A stretch of 23,448 nucleotides of DNA from an uncultured bacterium (GCA_934621605.1 CAKTUZ010000033.1:1-23448); one strand, 5' to 3'. Positions 6,795 through 15,746 are shown, counted from the stretch's first letter. Made by a program: numbers and translations. Notes: a model not told the origin generated them from the sequence alone.

Positions 6795-7777
6795 ACCAAA
6801 GACTCCATAGAGTTGGACATTTTAAGGAAGGCCAAAATAGAGAGGAGCATAATGCCCATTAATACCAAAGATAAAGCTGAGCCCAATGGCCAATTGAAAA
6901 AGGCCAAATATTGTTGCTGAATAAGGTTGCCAATCATCATGGTATCGACTCCGCCCAAAACGTCGGGAGTGACAAAATCGCCCATGGCCGGCACAAAAGT
7001 GAGCAAACTGGCCGCAGTAACACCTGGCAAAGAGAGAGGAAAAATTACTTTAAAGAAAGTTTCGCTCGGAGGAGCTCCTAAATCGGCAGCTGCTTCCAGA
7101 AGAGACATATCCAATTTTTCCAAAGATACATAAAGAGGCAAAATGGCGAAAGGCAAAAATCCGTAAGTTAAACCTAATATAACTGAAAAGTGTGTATTTA
7201 ATAAGTTTAGCGGTTCGGATATTAAGCCTACGCTGATCAAAAAAGTATTTAAGACGCCTTCACTTTGCAATATTGTCATCCAGGCAAAAATACGGATTAA
7301 GTATGAAGTCCAGAAAGGCAACATAACTAAAATAAGCAATAAAGGCTTATACTTGCCACCATAACGAGCGATATACCAAGCCAAGGGGTAGCCAAGCAAC
7401 AGACAAAATAAAGTTGTGCAAGCCGCATATTTAGCTGAACGCAACAAAATAGGCAAGTTGTCGGCATTAAATACGGTACGGAAATTTTCTAAGCTACAAG
7501 CCGAAGTTAGCATATAATCATCATTGATTGTATGGGTAGACATAGAAATAACCGAGCCCAAAGGCAATAGGAAGAAAGTGACAATATAAAGCACAAAAGG
7601 CGTCACCAAAAGGATACCGATGGCCTTTTTGCTCATTTGTTTGACAGGCTTAATCGGGGCTGGCGACACCGTATTTGAATTATTGTCTTGTCCGCTTTCT
7701 ATAAAATTATCTTTGTGGTTTGAAGCGTCGATTTTTTGCTCGGTTTTATCGAGAGGAGATAAATTATTGTTAGCCAT
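6791..7777 (-). CDS. potB: Spermidine/putrescine ABC transporter permease PotB
   Basis: A 328-residue permease that pairs with PotC to form the membrane channel. The first membrane segment starts near residue 52 (ILLVTPFVLYIVTFFLLPL). The EAA loop reads LEAAADLGAPPSETFFKV, ending FPLSLPGV. The 50 residues before the first membrane segment are hydrophilic, rich in Asn, Asp and Lys, and unusual compared with the short N-terminus of E. coli PotB. The start is coupled to the potD stop through TAATG (1-bp overlap). The end overlaps potC by 4 bp. Confidence 0.93.
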   Translation of the reverse strand: MANNNLSPLDKTEQKIDASNHKDNFIESGQDNNSNTVSPAPIKPVKQMSKKAIGILLVTPFVLYIVTFFLLPLGSVISMSTHTINDDYMLTSACSLENFRTVFNADNLPILLRSAKYAACTTLFCLLLGYPLAWYIARYGGKYKPLLLILVMLPFWTSYLIRIFAWMTILQSEGVLNTFLISVGLISEPLNLLNTHFSVILGLTYGFLPFAILPLYVSLEKLDMSLLEAAADLGAPPSETFFKVIFPLSLPGVTAASLLTFVPAMGDFVTPDVLGGVDTMMIGNLIQQQYLAFFNWPLGSALSLVLMGIMLLSILAFLKMSNSMESLV

Positions 7778-8853
7778 TAGTTTTTAAATTTTATACTCTC
7801 CCACATTTTATCCCAATTTTTTTCTTCGGCGCCAATATCGTCCTGAGCAAAAGTGCGCTTCATCATTTCTGCAGGCGGATATCCTAAAGGCTTATTTATC
7901 AATTCTTTGCTGACGTAAGGCATGGAAGTTGCGATAGTGTTGGGATAACTGGTAAAGTTAGTCACTTTAGCAATAATTTCCGGTTGCATGACAAAATTAA
8001 GAAACTCAACAGCCTCACGCTTATGAGCTGCATCTTTAGGAATGCACCAAGAATCTACAAAAAAGAAACTGCCTTCCTTGGGCAAAATATAATCAATATT
8101 GGGATTAGCTTCTTTGGCACGAGAAATATCGCCACTCCATGCCTGAGCTAACCAAATTTCGCCTCTAGCCAAACCGTCGATATAATCGTTGGTATATTGA
8201 CGCAAAATGTGTTTCTGATGGGCAAGCTCTTTTTGGGCCGCAGCCAGCTCCTTGGGATCGCAAGAGTTGCCGTTATAGCCAAGCTTAATTAAAGCTGCAC
8301 CTATAGCGTCGCGCTTTTCGTCCAGCATAGTAACTCGGCCTACATAATCTTCATTCCAAAGATCGGCCCAGGAAGTCGGAGTCTTTTTTACATATTTGCG
8401 ATTGTAGCCTATACCGGTAGTACCCCAGAGATAGGGAACGCTGTAACGACACATCGAAGTCCACGGTTCTTTTTTTACCAAATCGATCATGTCGTTGTAG
8501 TACCTGAAGCCGTCAACCGTATCTACAATTTGCTGGCGAATAAGGCGACGCAACATATAATCGGAAGCTACTACCAAATCATAACCGGCGCCAAGTTTAA
8601 GTTTGGCAAAAAGCACATCCTGAGAAGAAAACTCATCGTAAACTACGGATATACCCGTTTCTTGAATGAAATTTTTTACTGTATCTGGAGCTATATAGTA
8701 GGAATAATTGTATATGTTGAGTCTGCGCTCGGAAGAAGATACGCAGCCAGGCATACACATAGCTAGAATGGCACCGGCTGTGTATCCTAAAAACTGACGC
8801 CTACTCAAAAGAGAGGCGTCAGGAGCCAGCACTCGCAAAGAATGCTTTTTCAT
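7777..8853 (-). CDS. potD: Polyamine-binding protein PotD with twin-arginine signal
   Basis: A 358-residue extracytoplasmic substrate-binding protein of the spermidine/putrescine type. The mature part begins RRLNIYNYSYYIAPDTVKNF, typical of PotD/PotF. It contains LVVASDYMLRRLIRQ, LWGTTGIGYN and VDSWCIPKDAAHK, which fit the polyamine-binding family. The N-terminus has SRRQFLG (17-23), a twin-arginine motif, then a hydrophobic stretch and MPGC with Cys37. This suggests Tat export and possibly lipid attachment, although the lipobox is imperfect. It sits 10 bp after potA and is coupled to potB. No strong ribosome binding site is seen before its ATG. Confidence 0.93.
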   Translation of the reverse strand: MKKHSLRVLAPDASLLSRRQFLGYTAGAILAMCMPGCVSSSERRLNIYNYSYYIAPDTVKNFIQETGISVVYDEFSSQDVLFAKLKLGAGYDLVVASDYMLRRLIRQQIVDTVDGFRYYNDMIDLVKKEPWTSMCRYSVPYLWGTTGIGYNRKYVKKTPTSWADLWNEDYVGRVTMLDEKRDAIGAALIKLGYNGNSCDPKELAAAQKELAHQKHILRQYTNDYIDGLARGEIWLAQAWSGDISRAKEANPNIDYILPKEGSFFFVDSWCIPKDAAHKREAVEFLNFVMQPEIIAKVTNFTSYPNTIATSMPYVSKELINKPLGYPPAEMMKRTFAQDDIGAEEKNWDKMWESIKFKN

Positions 8854-8863
8854 TATAGGCTTA

Positions 8864-9958
8864 CTAATTATTGTTTGATTGGGGAAGGAGAGTGGCGCTG
8901 GATATACCCCAGTTCAGCCACACGGAGTCGCCGCGAGAAAACTCGGAATTATACATATGATCCTGGTTTTGACGCTCGGCCATGACGGTATATTTGTCTC
9001 CTACGCGCACATTTATGCGAGTATGAGCACCCATAAAGACACTGTCAATTACTGTGCCCGGTATGCTGATACCGTCCTCGATGGCTTCCTTCAATACTTG
9101 GATGCGCTCGGGTCTAATCGATAAATCGGCCCAGCTGCCCTCGGCGAGACCTTTTCTGGTCGGTACCAAAATATCACGCCCAGTCAGATTTACAGTTGTT
9201 TTGCCATTATGTATCTGGCGGATATGTACTGGCAAAAAATTGGCTGTACCGATAAAATCGGCTACAAATCTGGTAGAAGGGTGATTGTATATCTCGGCTG
9301 GACTGCCGACTTGTTCCAGCTTGCCTTGACAAATAACGGCTACCGAATCTGACATAGTAAGAGCTTCCTCTTGGTCGTGAGTGACCAATACGAAAGTAAT
9401 GCCCAATTCGCGCTGGAGACGTTTTAATTCAAACTGCATTTCGCGTCTGAGCTTTTGGTCTAAAGCTGCCAAAGGTTCGTCCAAAAGGAGAACTTCCGGC
9501 TCGTTTACCAAAGCACGCGCCAAAGCTATGCGCTGTTGCTGTCCGCCCGAAAGCTGATTTACTTGGCGCTTTTCGGTACCTTCAAGTTGTACCAGCTCTA
9601 AAGCCCATTTTACCTTTTTGGCAATTTCTGATTCAGGTATTTTTTTACGGCGCAAACCGAAAGCAATGTTCTCGTAAATATTTAAATGCGGGAACAGAGC
9701 GTAATTCTGAAAAACAGTATTTACTTGCCTTTGAAACGGAGGAAGATGGGTTACTTCCTGTCCATTGATGAAGACTTCCCCGTTGTCGGGTTCGTCAAAA
9801 CCTGCGATCATGCGCAGGGTAGTCGTCTTGCCGCACCCCGAAGGGCCCAACAAAGAAAAAAATTCACCGCGATGAATAGATAAATTCATCCGGTTGACGG
9901 CTGTCACAGAGCCATATTGCCGAGTTACGTCTCGGAACTCCACGACCGAATCGTCCAA
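8864..9958 (-). CDS. potA: Spermidine/putrescine ABC transporter ATPase PotA
   Basis: A 364-residue ATPase that powers polyamine import. Walker A is GPSGCGKTT (38-46), the Q-loop Gln is at 84, the signature is LSGGQQQR (136-143), Walker B is VLLLDE (156-161), and the switch His194 is in LVTHDQEE. The C-terminal third is the TOBE regulatory domain of the CUT1/PotA class. The start codon is TTG, with GGGAGGT 7 bases upstream. It is the first gene of the potA-D-B-C order, which differs from E. coli potABCD. Upstream (9959-10199) holds a candidate extended -10 (TGTGATAAT on the minus strand near 10013-10021) without a clear -35. Confidence 0.95.
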   Translation of the reverse strand: MDDSVVEFRDVTRQYGSVTAVNRMNLSIHRGEFFSLLGPSGCGKTTTLRMIAGFDEPDNGEVFINGQEVTHLPPFQRQVNTVFQNYALFPHLNIYENIAFGLRRKKIPESEIAKKVKWALELVQLEGTEKRQVNQLSGGQQQRIALARALVNEPEVLLLDEPLAALDQKLRREMQFELKRLQRELGITFVLVTHDQEEALTMSDSVAVICQGKLEQVGSPAEIYNHPSTRFVADFIGTANFLPVHIRQIHNGKTTVNLTGRDILVPTRKGLAEGSWADLSIRPERIQVLKEAIEDGISIPGTVIDSVFMGAHTRINVRVGDKYTVMAERQNQDHMYNSEFSRGDSVWLNWGISSATLLPQSNNN

Positions 9959-10199
9959 CTACTGACCTCCCTGTGTTGCTGGCAGACATACGTGGTCTCA
10001 TGCAAGCGCTATATTATCACAATTGCGCAAAAAATAAAGCCCTTTTTGTAAAAAAGACAACAAGAAACAGAAGTTACCTCGCTTTGAGGAACAATAGAGC
10101 TTAACCGGGGCCGTTCTCACTAAAAAATGCCGTTATTGACCACTGAAGACGTAAAACGTTTTATTTTGTCGCTTCGGGCTTATGGAGATTGGACGATAA

Positions 10200-11531
10200 T
10201 TACCACCTTTGCATACGTGCTTGCACTAAAAGAGCTATATCGAGCATGGCGCGTAGATCTGCAAAACGAGTATCGGCAGCCAGTTCGCAAACTAAACTCT
10301 GCTGCGGATAATAAATTTCCATTACGTACATGCCCTTAAGGTCTTTGGAAAAGTTAGTCTTCACAGCAAAGGGATTTATGTCCGCAGAATCGGCGTCATT
10401 GGCAGACGCTGTTGAATTGCCGACAAAAAGATCCCCAGCACTGTTACTGTTGTTAGTTTGGTCGTTAGATTTGTCAGATTCATCATCCAACTGGTCTTCT
10501 TTACCAGAGCTGACTCCAGCGTAAAGTGACTGGCTAGACGCAGGATCGTCGTCGATCCTGATATTTTTATACTGAGAAGCCGCCAACTGACGGCGTAAGT
10601 CTTCGTCGAATCCTTTGGGAAGGGGAGTGACGGGAATTTTATTAAAACTGGGAGCGGTTCTGGCTTTTATCAGTCCGGGATCGAGCTGATCAAATTGAAC
10701 ATCTCCTTCAGGTTCAAGTGCTGAAAATGTAAATTCACCCTTAGCGGTCTCTAAATCAAAAGGTTTTTCTGGCTCTGGAGCAGGGAGGAAAGAAATAAAA
10801 GCTTTCGAGCCAAAACCTTTGAGAGAGCGCAAGTTTGGAGCTGCTGCTTTAAGCGTATTGAAAGTACGTTCGGCTAAAAGTCCTTTATTGTTGCCATATA
10901 GAGCAATTTGGAAAAAACCCAAGCTTTTGGTATGGTAACGACGCAGACTAAAAGGTGTCGGCAGCTGAGAATCGGGCTGATTTAACTTATTTAAATACTG
11001 TGCTCTTAAGGGACGCAAGCGCGGATCAGGCAACTCTGTTTGGTCAGAATTGGCTGAAATCTCGCCAAAAACTGTCGGTACAATCACCGTATCGGAAACT
11101 CGGAAAGCGTTTTTTAAGCTATCGGGCGCTTTCGAGGCAGCTGGAACTTGGGAAACAGAGTTCTCTTCCTGTTTGGGAAGAGGCGGGCCGATTACGGCAA
11201 AGGGGGGCACTTCCCAGGTGGAGGGAACGTGACCTGAACTAAAGCTTTCTGCGGAGGAGTCGGTAAAAATTTCCAGTCCGCTCATAGGTATGGAAGGTGC
11301 CTCAAACAGAGGAAGTGCGGAATGTTCGCCTTCACGGAAAGTCTCAGGACATTGGGTGAGAAGTGACAATTCGCGTTCGGTGACTAAGCGCCAAGCTAAA
11401 TTTTCAGGATAACGTCCTTCTTCAGCGTATACCGGAAACGCTTTGATAAAAAAAACAGCTATGCCCACCACCGTAAGGCACACCAAAACGGCAACTAAAT
11501 TTTTGCAAAAGCTGCGTTGATCAGAACACAT
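10200..11531 (-). CDS. Secreted protein of unknown function
   Basis: 443 residues, not recognised. The N-terminus looks like a Sec signal peptide: basic start, hydrophobic core (about 11-30), and VYA before EEGRYPEN, a plausible signal peptidase I site after residue 36. The rest is hydrophilic and rich in Pro, Ser, Asp and Glu, with an Asp/Ser/Asn-rich low-complexity stretch around 345-385. There are no Cys residues of note, no further membrane segments and no catalytic motif that I can name. It ends in a compact segment with MYVMEIYYPQQSLV and LRAMLDIALLVQARMQRW. It is probably an extracytoplasmic protein, and its own promoter is likely (see 11546-11556). Confidence 0.75.
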   Translation of the reverse strand: MCSDQRSFCKNLVAVLVCLTVVGIAVFFIKAFPVYAEEGRYPENLAWRLVTERELSLLTQCPETFREGEHSALPLFEAPSIPMSGLEIFTDSSAESFSSGHVPSTWEVPPFAVIGPPLPKQEENSVSQVPAASKAPDSLKNAFRVSDTVIVPTVFGEISANSDQTELPDPRLRPLRAQYLNKLNQPDSQLPTPFSLRRYHTKSLGFFQIALYGNNKGLLAERTFNTLKAAAPNLRSLKGFGSKAFISFLPAPEPEKPFDLETAKGEFTFSALEPEGDVQFDQLDPGLIKARTAPSFNKIPVTPLPKGFDEDLRRQLAASQYKNIRIDDDPASSQSLYAGVSSGKEDQLDDESDKSNDQTNNSNSAGDLFVGNSTASANDADSADINPFAVKTNFSKDLKGMYVMEIYYPQQSLVCELAADTRFADLRAMLDIALLVQARMQRW

Positions 11532-11545
11532 AAAAAACTACACTC

Positions 11546-11556
11546 ACTATACCACA
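11546..11556 (-). promoter_or_regulatory. Candidate extended -10 before the secreted protein
   Basis: The minus strand reads TGTGGTATAGT, nearly the same extended -10 as in the CRISPR repeats. No good -35 is visible. It would start transcription only about 8 bases before the ATG, giving a very short leader. The remainder of 11557-11769 is AT-rich intergenic sequence; the ACCACA/TGTGGT inverted repeat (11551-11556 with about 11575-11580) is the only other structure seen. Confidence 0.4.
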
Positions 11557-11769
11557 AAAAAAACATAACCCCTTCTGTGGTAAAAAAATATGCAGGATAA
11601 AAATATGACTTTAGGCAGGAATCTTGTCCGCTTTTAGGTAGCCGCCTTAAAAAGCAAGGGGAGAAAGGCTATTCAGTGTGGAAAAGGGGCGGAGTCGCCG
11701 ACGGGTGGGATATGCTTGTACAGTAGACTGCATTTTTTTTAAATTGAAACAGAAGGTTGGAAAGCTGAG

Positions 11770-12501
11770 ATGGTCGGTTTTTTAGGAACTGAGGCACTTT
11801 ATGAACAGGAAGTTGACCTGCAGCGTGATTTGCTTATCTATGGAATTGACGATACCGCTGCGGCAATTAGGGAATATTCTCTTGGCATTTCCACTTATTC
11901 CCCGAAATTGAGACGTAATTTCGCCGATTTTTCCGCTTATGACAGTAATGAACGTCTCGATGGAGTTAATTTGCTTTTGGGGGATACTTCCGCCGATTTT
12001 CAGCTTCCCACCATTTATATAGGGTCTACTATAAATGTTCCTTATATGGGCATATCGATAGGTGAAGCTTACAATCAGGGGGTCTTACCTGAAGAACGCA
12101 CCGTATGGTATATAGGAAGTCGCAATTATTCTTCAGAAGAATGTGATTGGGCCCGGTATAATCAGCGTTTGTTGGCCGCTCACGAAGTAAATCTCGATGT
12201 TGCCATAAAGACTGCCTTAGCAGAACTTAACGGAGTGCAGAGCAGAGTTATCCTAAATATGGATATTGTCGATCCCGTGTGGGCTCCAGCCGTACAGCGT
12301 CCGGCCGGTTTCGGCTATGAACCCAGAGAGCTTTTGAAAGCTTTACGCTCTTTGGAAGGGGCTCCCGTTCCTTTGGTGCAAGTGTGTGGCGTCTCCGTGC
12401 AAGATCAGAGTGCCGGAGCTTTAGTCCAAACCGGTCGTTTGGCAGCGGAGTTTGCCCGCGAGTTGGCTCTGACAGTTTTTTCCTACAAATTAAAGGCTTA
12501 A
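11770..12501 (+). CDS. Arginase/agmatinase-family protein with degraded metal site
   Basis: 243 residues, shorter than the roughly 300 of ureohydrolases. The C-terminal half aligns with the family: YIGSRNYSSEE matches the iGiRs..s.eE region, and NMDIVDPVWAPAV plus GYEPRELLKAL match the sIDIDvlDPafAPG...GGlt.rEll block. Where active enzymes have DxDxxDP, this has NxDxxDP, so the first metal-binding Asp is Asn. Where they have DAHxD, the nearest equivalent here is GDTSAD, without His. It is therefore probably not a working agmatinase. It stands alone on the plus strand and converges on the HD-GYP gene with a 4-bp overlap at the stops. A weak ribosome binding site precedes the ATG. Confidence 0.7.
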   Translation: MVGFLGTEALYEQEVDLQRDLLIYGIDDTAAAIREYSLGISTYSPKLRRNFADFSAYDSNERLDGVNLLLGDTSADFQLPTIYIGSTINVPYMGISIGEAYNQGVLPEERTVWYIGSRNYSSEECDWARYNQRLLAAHEVNLDVAIKTALAELNGVQSRVILNMDIVDPVWAPAVQRPAGFGYEPRELLKALRSLEGAPVPLVQVCGVSVQDQSAGALVQTGRLAAEFARELALTVFSYKLKA

Positions 12502-14828
12502 CTTCGGGTTGCCTCTTTACTCTTTACAGCTTCAATCGCCTCTTTGATGGCGCTGCGCCAAACGACAGCTCTGCCGCCGGCTTCGGAAGTAATGACGTTG
12601 TGTTGCCCGTCACCTTCCAAAGCGTCGCGTGAACCTGTACTATTGAGGCTTTTCATAATCGGTTGTAACTTACTTTCATAGTAAAGCTCGATAAAAATAT
12701 CGGCAATATCGGGATCGAATTGCGAACCTCGATTTTCACGAATAATTTTTATGGCCTTTTCAATAGGCATACCTTTACGGTAGGGACGGTCGGAAGTCAT
12801 AGCGTCGAAGCTGTCGGCCACACAAATGATACGGGCACAGAGTGGAATTTCGTTACCTCGTTTGCGATCTGGGTAGCCGGCCCCGTTGTACCATTCATGA
12901 TGGTGCAAAATATAGGGAATAAGCGGACGAAAGCTCTTTACAGGCATCATAATACCAGCGCCATAGACGGCGTGGCGCTGCATCTCTTCGTACTCTTCGT
13001 TGCTCAGTTTGTCTGGTTTATTGAGAATATTATCGCGAATGCGAATTTTACCTATATCGTGTAGTAAAGCCGCGTTGCGCAAATTCCAAATCTCTTCGGA
13101 GGTAAAATTTAAGCGCTCGGCGATAAGTACAGAGAAGGCAGCCACGCGCTCCGAATGGCCGCGAGTATAAGGATCGCGAGCGTCAATAGCGTTGGCTAAG
13201 GCGGTAATTGATTCAACAAACAAATTCTGCAGTTTATTGTGTAATTCGGCATTTTCTATAGCGGCTGCCGACATGGAAGCCAAGCGAGTGGCCAGATCGA
13301 TATCGTCGTCGGTAAACTCGTTAGAATCGTTGTGACCGCGCACGTTAAGTACACCGATTACCTTATCAGAAACTTTTAAAGGAACGCAAAGAGCCGCTTC
13401 CAACTCTTCTCCAGTAGAGCTGAGGCCGCGAGGTAAACTTACTGGCTGACCTTGTAAAGCTACTTTGCCGGAGACGCGTTCACCTAATTTTACTCTAGTA
13501 CTGGCAATTACTTGTTGACTTAAACCTTTAGCTTCACGAATACGTAAATGTTGGCGATCTGGCTCCAGAAGCATAAGTGAAGCATTTTTGGCTCCCAGTA
13601 AAGAACAAGCGTGATCGAGCACTTTATGCAAAGTTCGAGGAACGTCTATGCTGGAATTTAAGGAATTGCCTATTTCTTGTAAGGCTCGCAATTCTTCATA
13701 CTGGCGCATGGCCTTTTGGTAGACGATAGCTTTGGCTAAAGAGGAACTTGAGTAGCTAGCAATAATGCGCAAAATTTGCAGATCATCCGAATTATAGTAT
13801 CCTTTAACGGGAGAAGATACTCTCATACTGCCTATGCATGAGCTTTCGTCGCTCAAAGGAACTTTCAGAGTGCATAAATTGGGCTCATCAATAATACTTT
13901 CGCAATTTTCTTCATTGAGCCAATCGCGTAAATCTTTACCTATAGGTAAGTTGTGGGTACAGCTAAACGGCTTGTCCGGGCCCTCTTTTACATAAAGATG
14001 TAGGTTCTGTTTGCTTTCATCTAGCAAAGAAATGCATCCAGACTCGGCTTTAAGAACTCGCATAGCTTTATCCAGGATAGAAGGCAAAATTTCATTTACA
14101 TCCAGAGAGCGGCCTATATCAGTACTCATTTCGTACAGACAACTTAAAGTATTGATCGCTTCTTGCTGTCTGGTGTGCATTTCACTCATTTGAGCTATAA
14201 AATCGGCTACAGAGTTGGCCAGAATCGTACAGTTTGCTTCTGGTATGCACCTAGTAGGGGTATTATTGTAAAAAGCGGCAGCCAGTTGCTCGTTACTCCA
14301 GCCGAAATATTCTTGTATTTCCTGACTTTGCTCGTCGTTGGGAAAAGTTTGCCATAAAGGGCCTATTAAAACATAAGCTAGGGGAGAGGCATCTGCTTTA
14401 TTAAAAACCGGACATACGGAGAAAAACAGGTTGCCTACCAGCGTGAAGGTAAAAGCATTTTCGGCACAAGTGTTCTTGGGTAAATGCAAACGCAAACGCT
14501 TGGCAACTTCTGTTCGAAGTTTAGCTGAAGCAAAGAAGGTGCGATGAACCTCGTCATGGGGCAGAGAATAATGTGATATTTCTTCTCCGTTTGTGTACAG
14601 TACGCCCAGAGAAGCGGACACAGACTCAGCCATAACTTTTTGCATACTCAGCAAAGCCGCTCTATAGCTGGTATATGCCGAGCCTGACAGTATGTTACTT
14701 ATCGGTGCGGAAAAAATGTCCACTCCAAAGTGCCCTTTCTCGTTTGGCGTTTTCATTTTGACAACAGCTTCGATGTAAAAAATGCAAAAACACCCTATTA
14801 CTGGGGCCATATTTGCAGGGCGAGTCAT
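12498..14828 (-). CDS. PocR-like/GAF/GAF/HD-GYP signalling phosphodiesterase
   Basis: 776 residues. The start ATG follows AGAGGA at good spacing; a hydrophobic patch lies at 7-23. Residues about 40-220 resemble a PocR-type ligand-sensing domain (FFSVCPVFN, YVLIGPLWQ). Two GAF domains follow (about 230-370 and 385-530), then HD-GYP (about 540-720). The HD-GYP has His558, the His590-Asp591 pair (LLHDIGKIRI), HHHE at 642-645 and GAGYP (649-653), so all the metal and GYP residues are present. This class hydrolyses cyclic di-GMP, with activity set by the sensory domains. The C-terminal 50 residues are variable and unassigned. The ligand is unknown. Confidence 0.9.
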   Translation of the reverse strand: MTRPANMAPVIGCFCIFYIEAVVKMKTPNEKGHFGVDIFSAPISNILSGSAYTSYRAALLSMQKVMAESVSASLGVLYTNGEEISHYSLPHDEVHRTFFASAKLRTEVAKRLRLHLPKNTCAENAFTFTLVGNLFFSVCPVFNKADASPLAYVLIGPLWQTFPNDEQSQEIQEYFGWSNEQLAAAFYNNTPTRCIPEANCTILANSVADFIAQMSEMHTRQQEAINTLSCLYEMSTDIGRSLDVNEILPSILDKAMRVLKAESGCISLLDESKQNLHLYVKEGPDKPFSCTHNLPIGKDLRDWLNEENCESIIDEPNLCTLKVPLSDESSCIGSMRVSSPVKGYYNSDDLQILRIIASYSSSSLAKAIVYQKAMRQYEELRALQEIGNSLNSSIDVPRTLHKVLDHACSLLGAKNASLMLLEPDRQHLRIREAKGLSQQVIASTRVKLGERVSGKVALQGQPVSLPRGLSSTGEELEAALCVPLKVSDKVIGVLNVRGHNDSNEFTDDDIDLATRLASMSAAAIENAELHNKLQNLFVESITALANAIDARDPYTRGHSERVAAFSVLIAERLNFTSEEIWNLRNAALLHDIGKIRIRDNILNKPDKLSNEEYEEMQRHAVYGAGIMMPVKSFRPLIPYILHHHEWYNGAGYPDRKRGNEIPLCARIICVADSFDAMTSDRPYRKGMPIEKAIKIIRENRGSQFDPDIADIFIELYYESKLQPIMKSLNSTGSRDALEGDGQHNVITSEAGGRAVVWRSAIKEAIEAVKSKEATRS

Positions 14829-14979
14829 GTAATCCTCTTTAATTATGCAGCTATTGGCGGTAAAAACACCATGTTTTGCGTTTAACTTCTTTAGGAATAA
14901 TCTTATAGGAACAGTCTACTTCTTGTTGGGGGAATCGGCCAATTTTTACAAAATAAATTAAAAAAGTGGGTTTCAGGTC

Positions 14980-15008
14980 TTCACTTTAAAGTTTTTTTTT
15001 AGTATAAT
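14980..15008 (+). promoter_or_regulatory. rplM-rpsI promoter
   Basis: TTCACT (14980-14985), 17 bases, then a perfect TATAAT (15003-15008). Initiation near 15015 would give a leader of about 240 nt before rplM. The stretch 14829-14979 holds the HD-GYP upstream region, where no convincing promoter was found. Confidence 0.7.
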
Positions 15009-15014
15009 GCCTTA

Positions 15015-15254
15015 GCTGAATCGTAACTTTTTGTTAAGGTTAGATCTTTCGAAGCCTTCTTGTCCCCGTTAGGAAGATTTTGCAGAGTTCCTTGACTAGA
15101 AAGCGGCGTGGCGTTACTATGCCGCATATGATTTGGAACTGCCTTTTTTGCTTTTGTAGCAAGTTGGTAGATTTTAGATTTTAGAGACCGGCTTTTTTTT
15201 TTGGCCCCGCTTTTAGAGGTTAGGGTCTGGCCGGCACGACGTGGAGGACTGGCA
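15015..15254 (+). promoter_or_regulatory. Long 5' leader of the rplM operon
   Basis: About 240 nt without a supported gene. It contains a 7-bp hairpin (GCGGCGT/ATGCCGC, 15103-15125) and a later T-tract after GACCGGC. Ribosomal protein L13 is a known autoregulator of rplM-rpsI in E. coli, and L13 leaders are known in Firmicutes, so a regulatory role is plausible. I cannot match it to a specific leader family by eye. Confidence 0.4.
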
Positions 15255-15689
15255 GTGAAGACGTATGCCGTCAAGGCCAACGAGGTAAAAAAAGATTGGT
15301 ACGTAGTAGACGCCGAAGGCAAAACTTTGGGTCGTTTGGCTACTCAGATCGCTCGCGTGCTCATCGGTAAGCACAAACCTACATTTACACCTCACATGGA
15401 TGTTGGCGATTTTGTTATAGTATTGAATGCCGATAAAGTGGTGCTCACTGGTGACAAAGCCACCAGCAAGGAATATATCAGACACTCTCGTTATCCCGGC
15501 GGTTTGAAGACCGTGGCTTATAGCGAAATGATCGCTAGATTCCCTGACAGAGTTATCAAGGCTGCCGTAGACGGTATGCTTCCTAAGAATAAACTGCGCG
15601 CCGTTCGTATGCGCAAGCTGAAAGTTTATACTGGCAGCACGCATCCTCATCAGGCCCAGCAGCCTCGCCCTCTTCCCGAAACCTTATAA
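15255..15689 (+). CDS. rplM: 50S ribosomal protein L13
   Basis: 144 residues, the normal length, beginning MKTYAVKANEVKKDWYVVDA. It has the conserved GKTLGRLATQIA, IGKHKPTFTPHMDVGDFV, YPGGLK and GMLPKN segments. L13 is an early-assembling large-subunit protein that binds 23S rRNA. The start is GTG at 15255, chosen because GGAGG lies 7 bases upstream and the homologous N-terminus begins here; an in-frame upstream TTG would add a non-conserved extension. It is followed 57 bp later by rpsI, the standard L13-S9 pair. Confidence 0.97.
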   Translation: MKTYAVKANEVKKDWYVVDAEGKTLGRLATQIARVLIGKHKPTFTPHMDVGDFVIVLNADKVVLTGDKATSKEYIRHSRYPGGLKTVAYSEMIARFPDRVIKAAVDGMLPKNKLRAVRMRKLKVYTGSTHPHQAQQPRPLPETL

Positions 15690-15746
15690 TTTTGAGTTTT
15701 AGGAAAAGCGCTCTGTACTTTCAAGAATCTTTAAAGGGGTAAGTTA

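Noticed and set aside
10127..10339. Plus-strand 70-codon open frame
   Set aside because: It overlaps the 3' end of the secreted-protein gene on the other strand; no ribosome binding site of note and no recognisable family.
14999..15322. Minus-strand 107-codon open frame
   Set aside because: It runs antisense through the rplM leader and start; low-complexity translation and no ribosome binding site support.
15213..15650. Minus-strand 145-codon open frame
   Set aside because: It lies antisense to rplM, whose protein is unmistakable.
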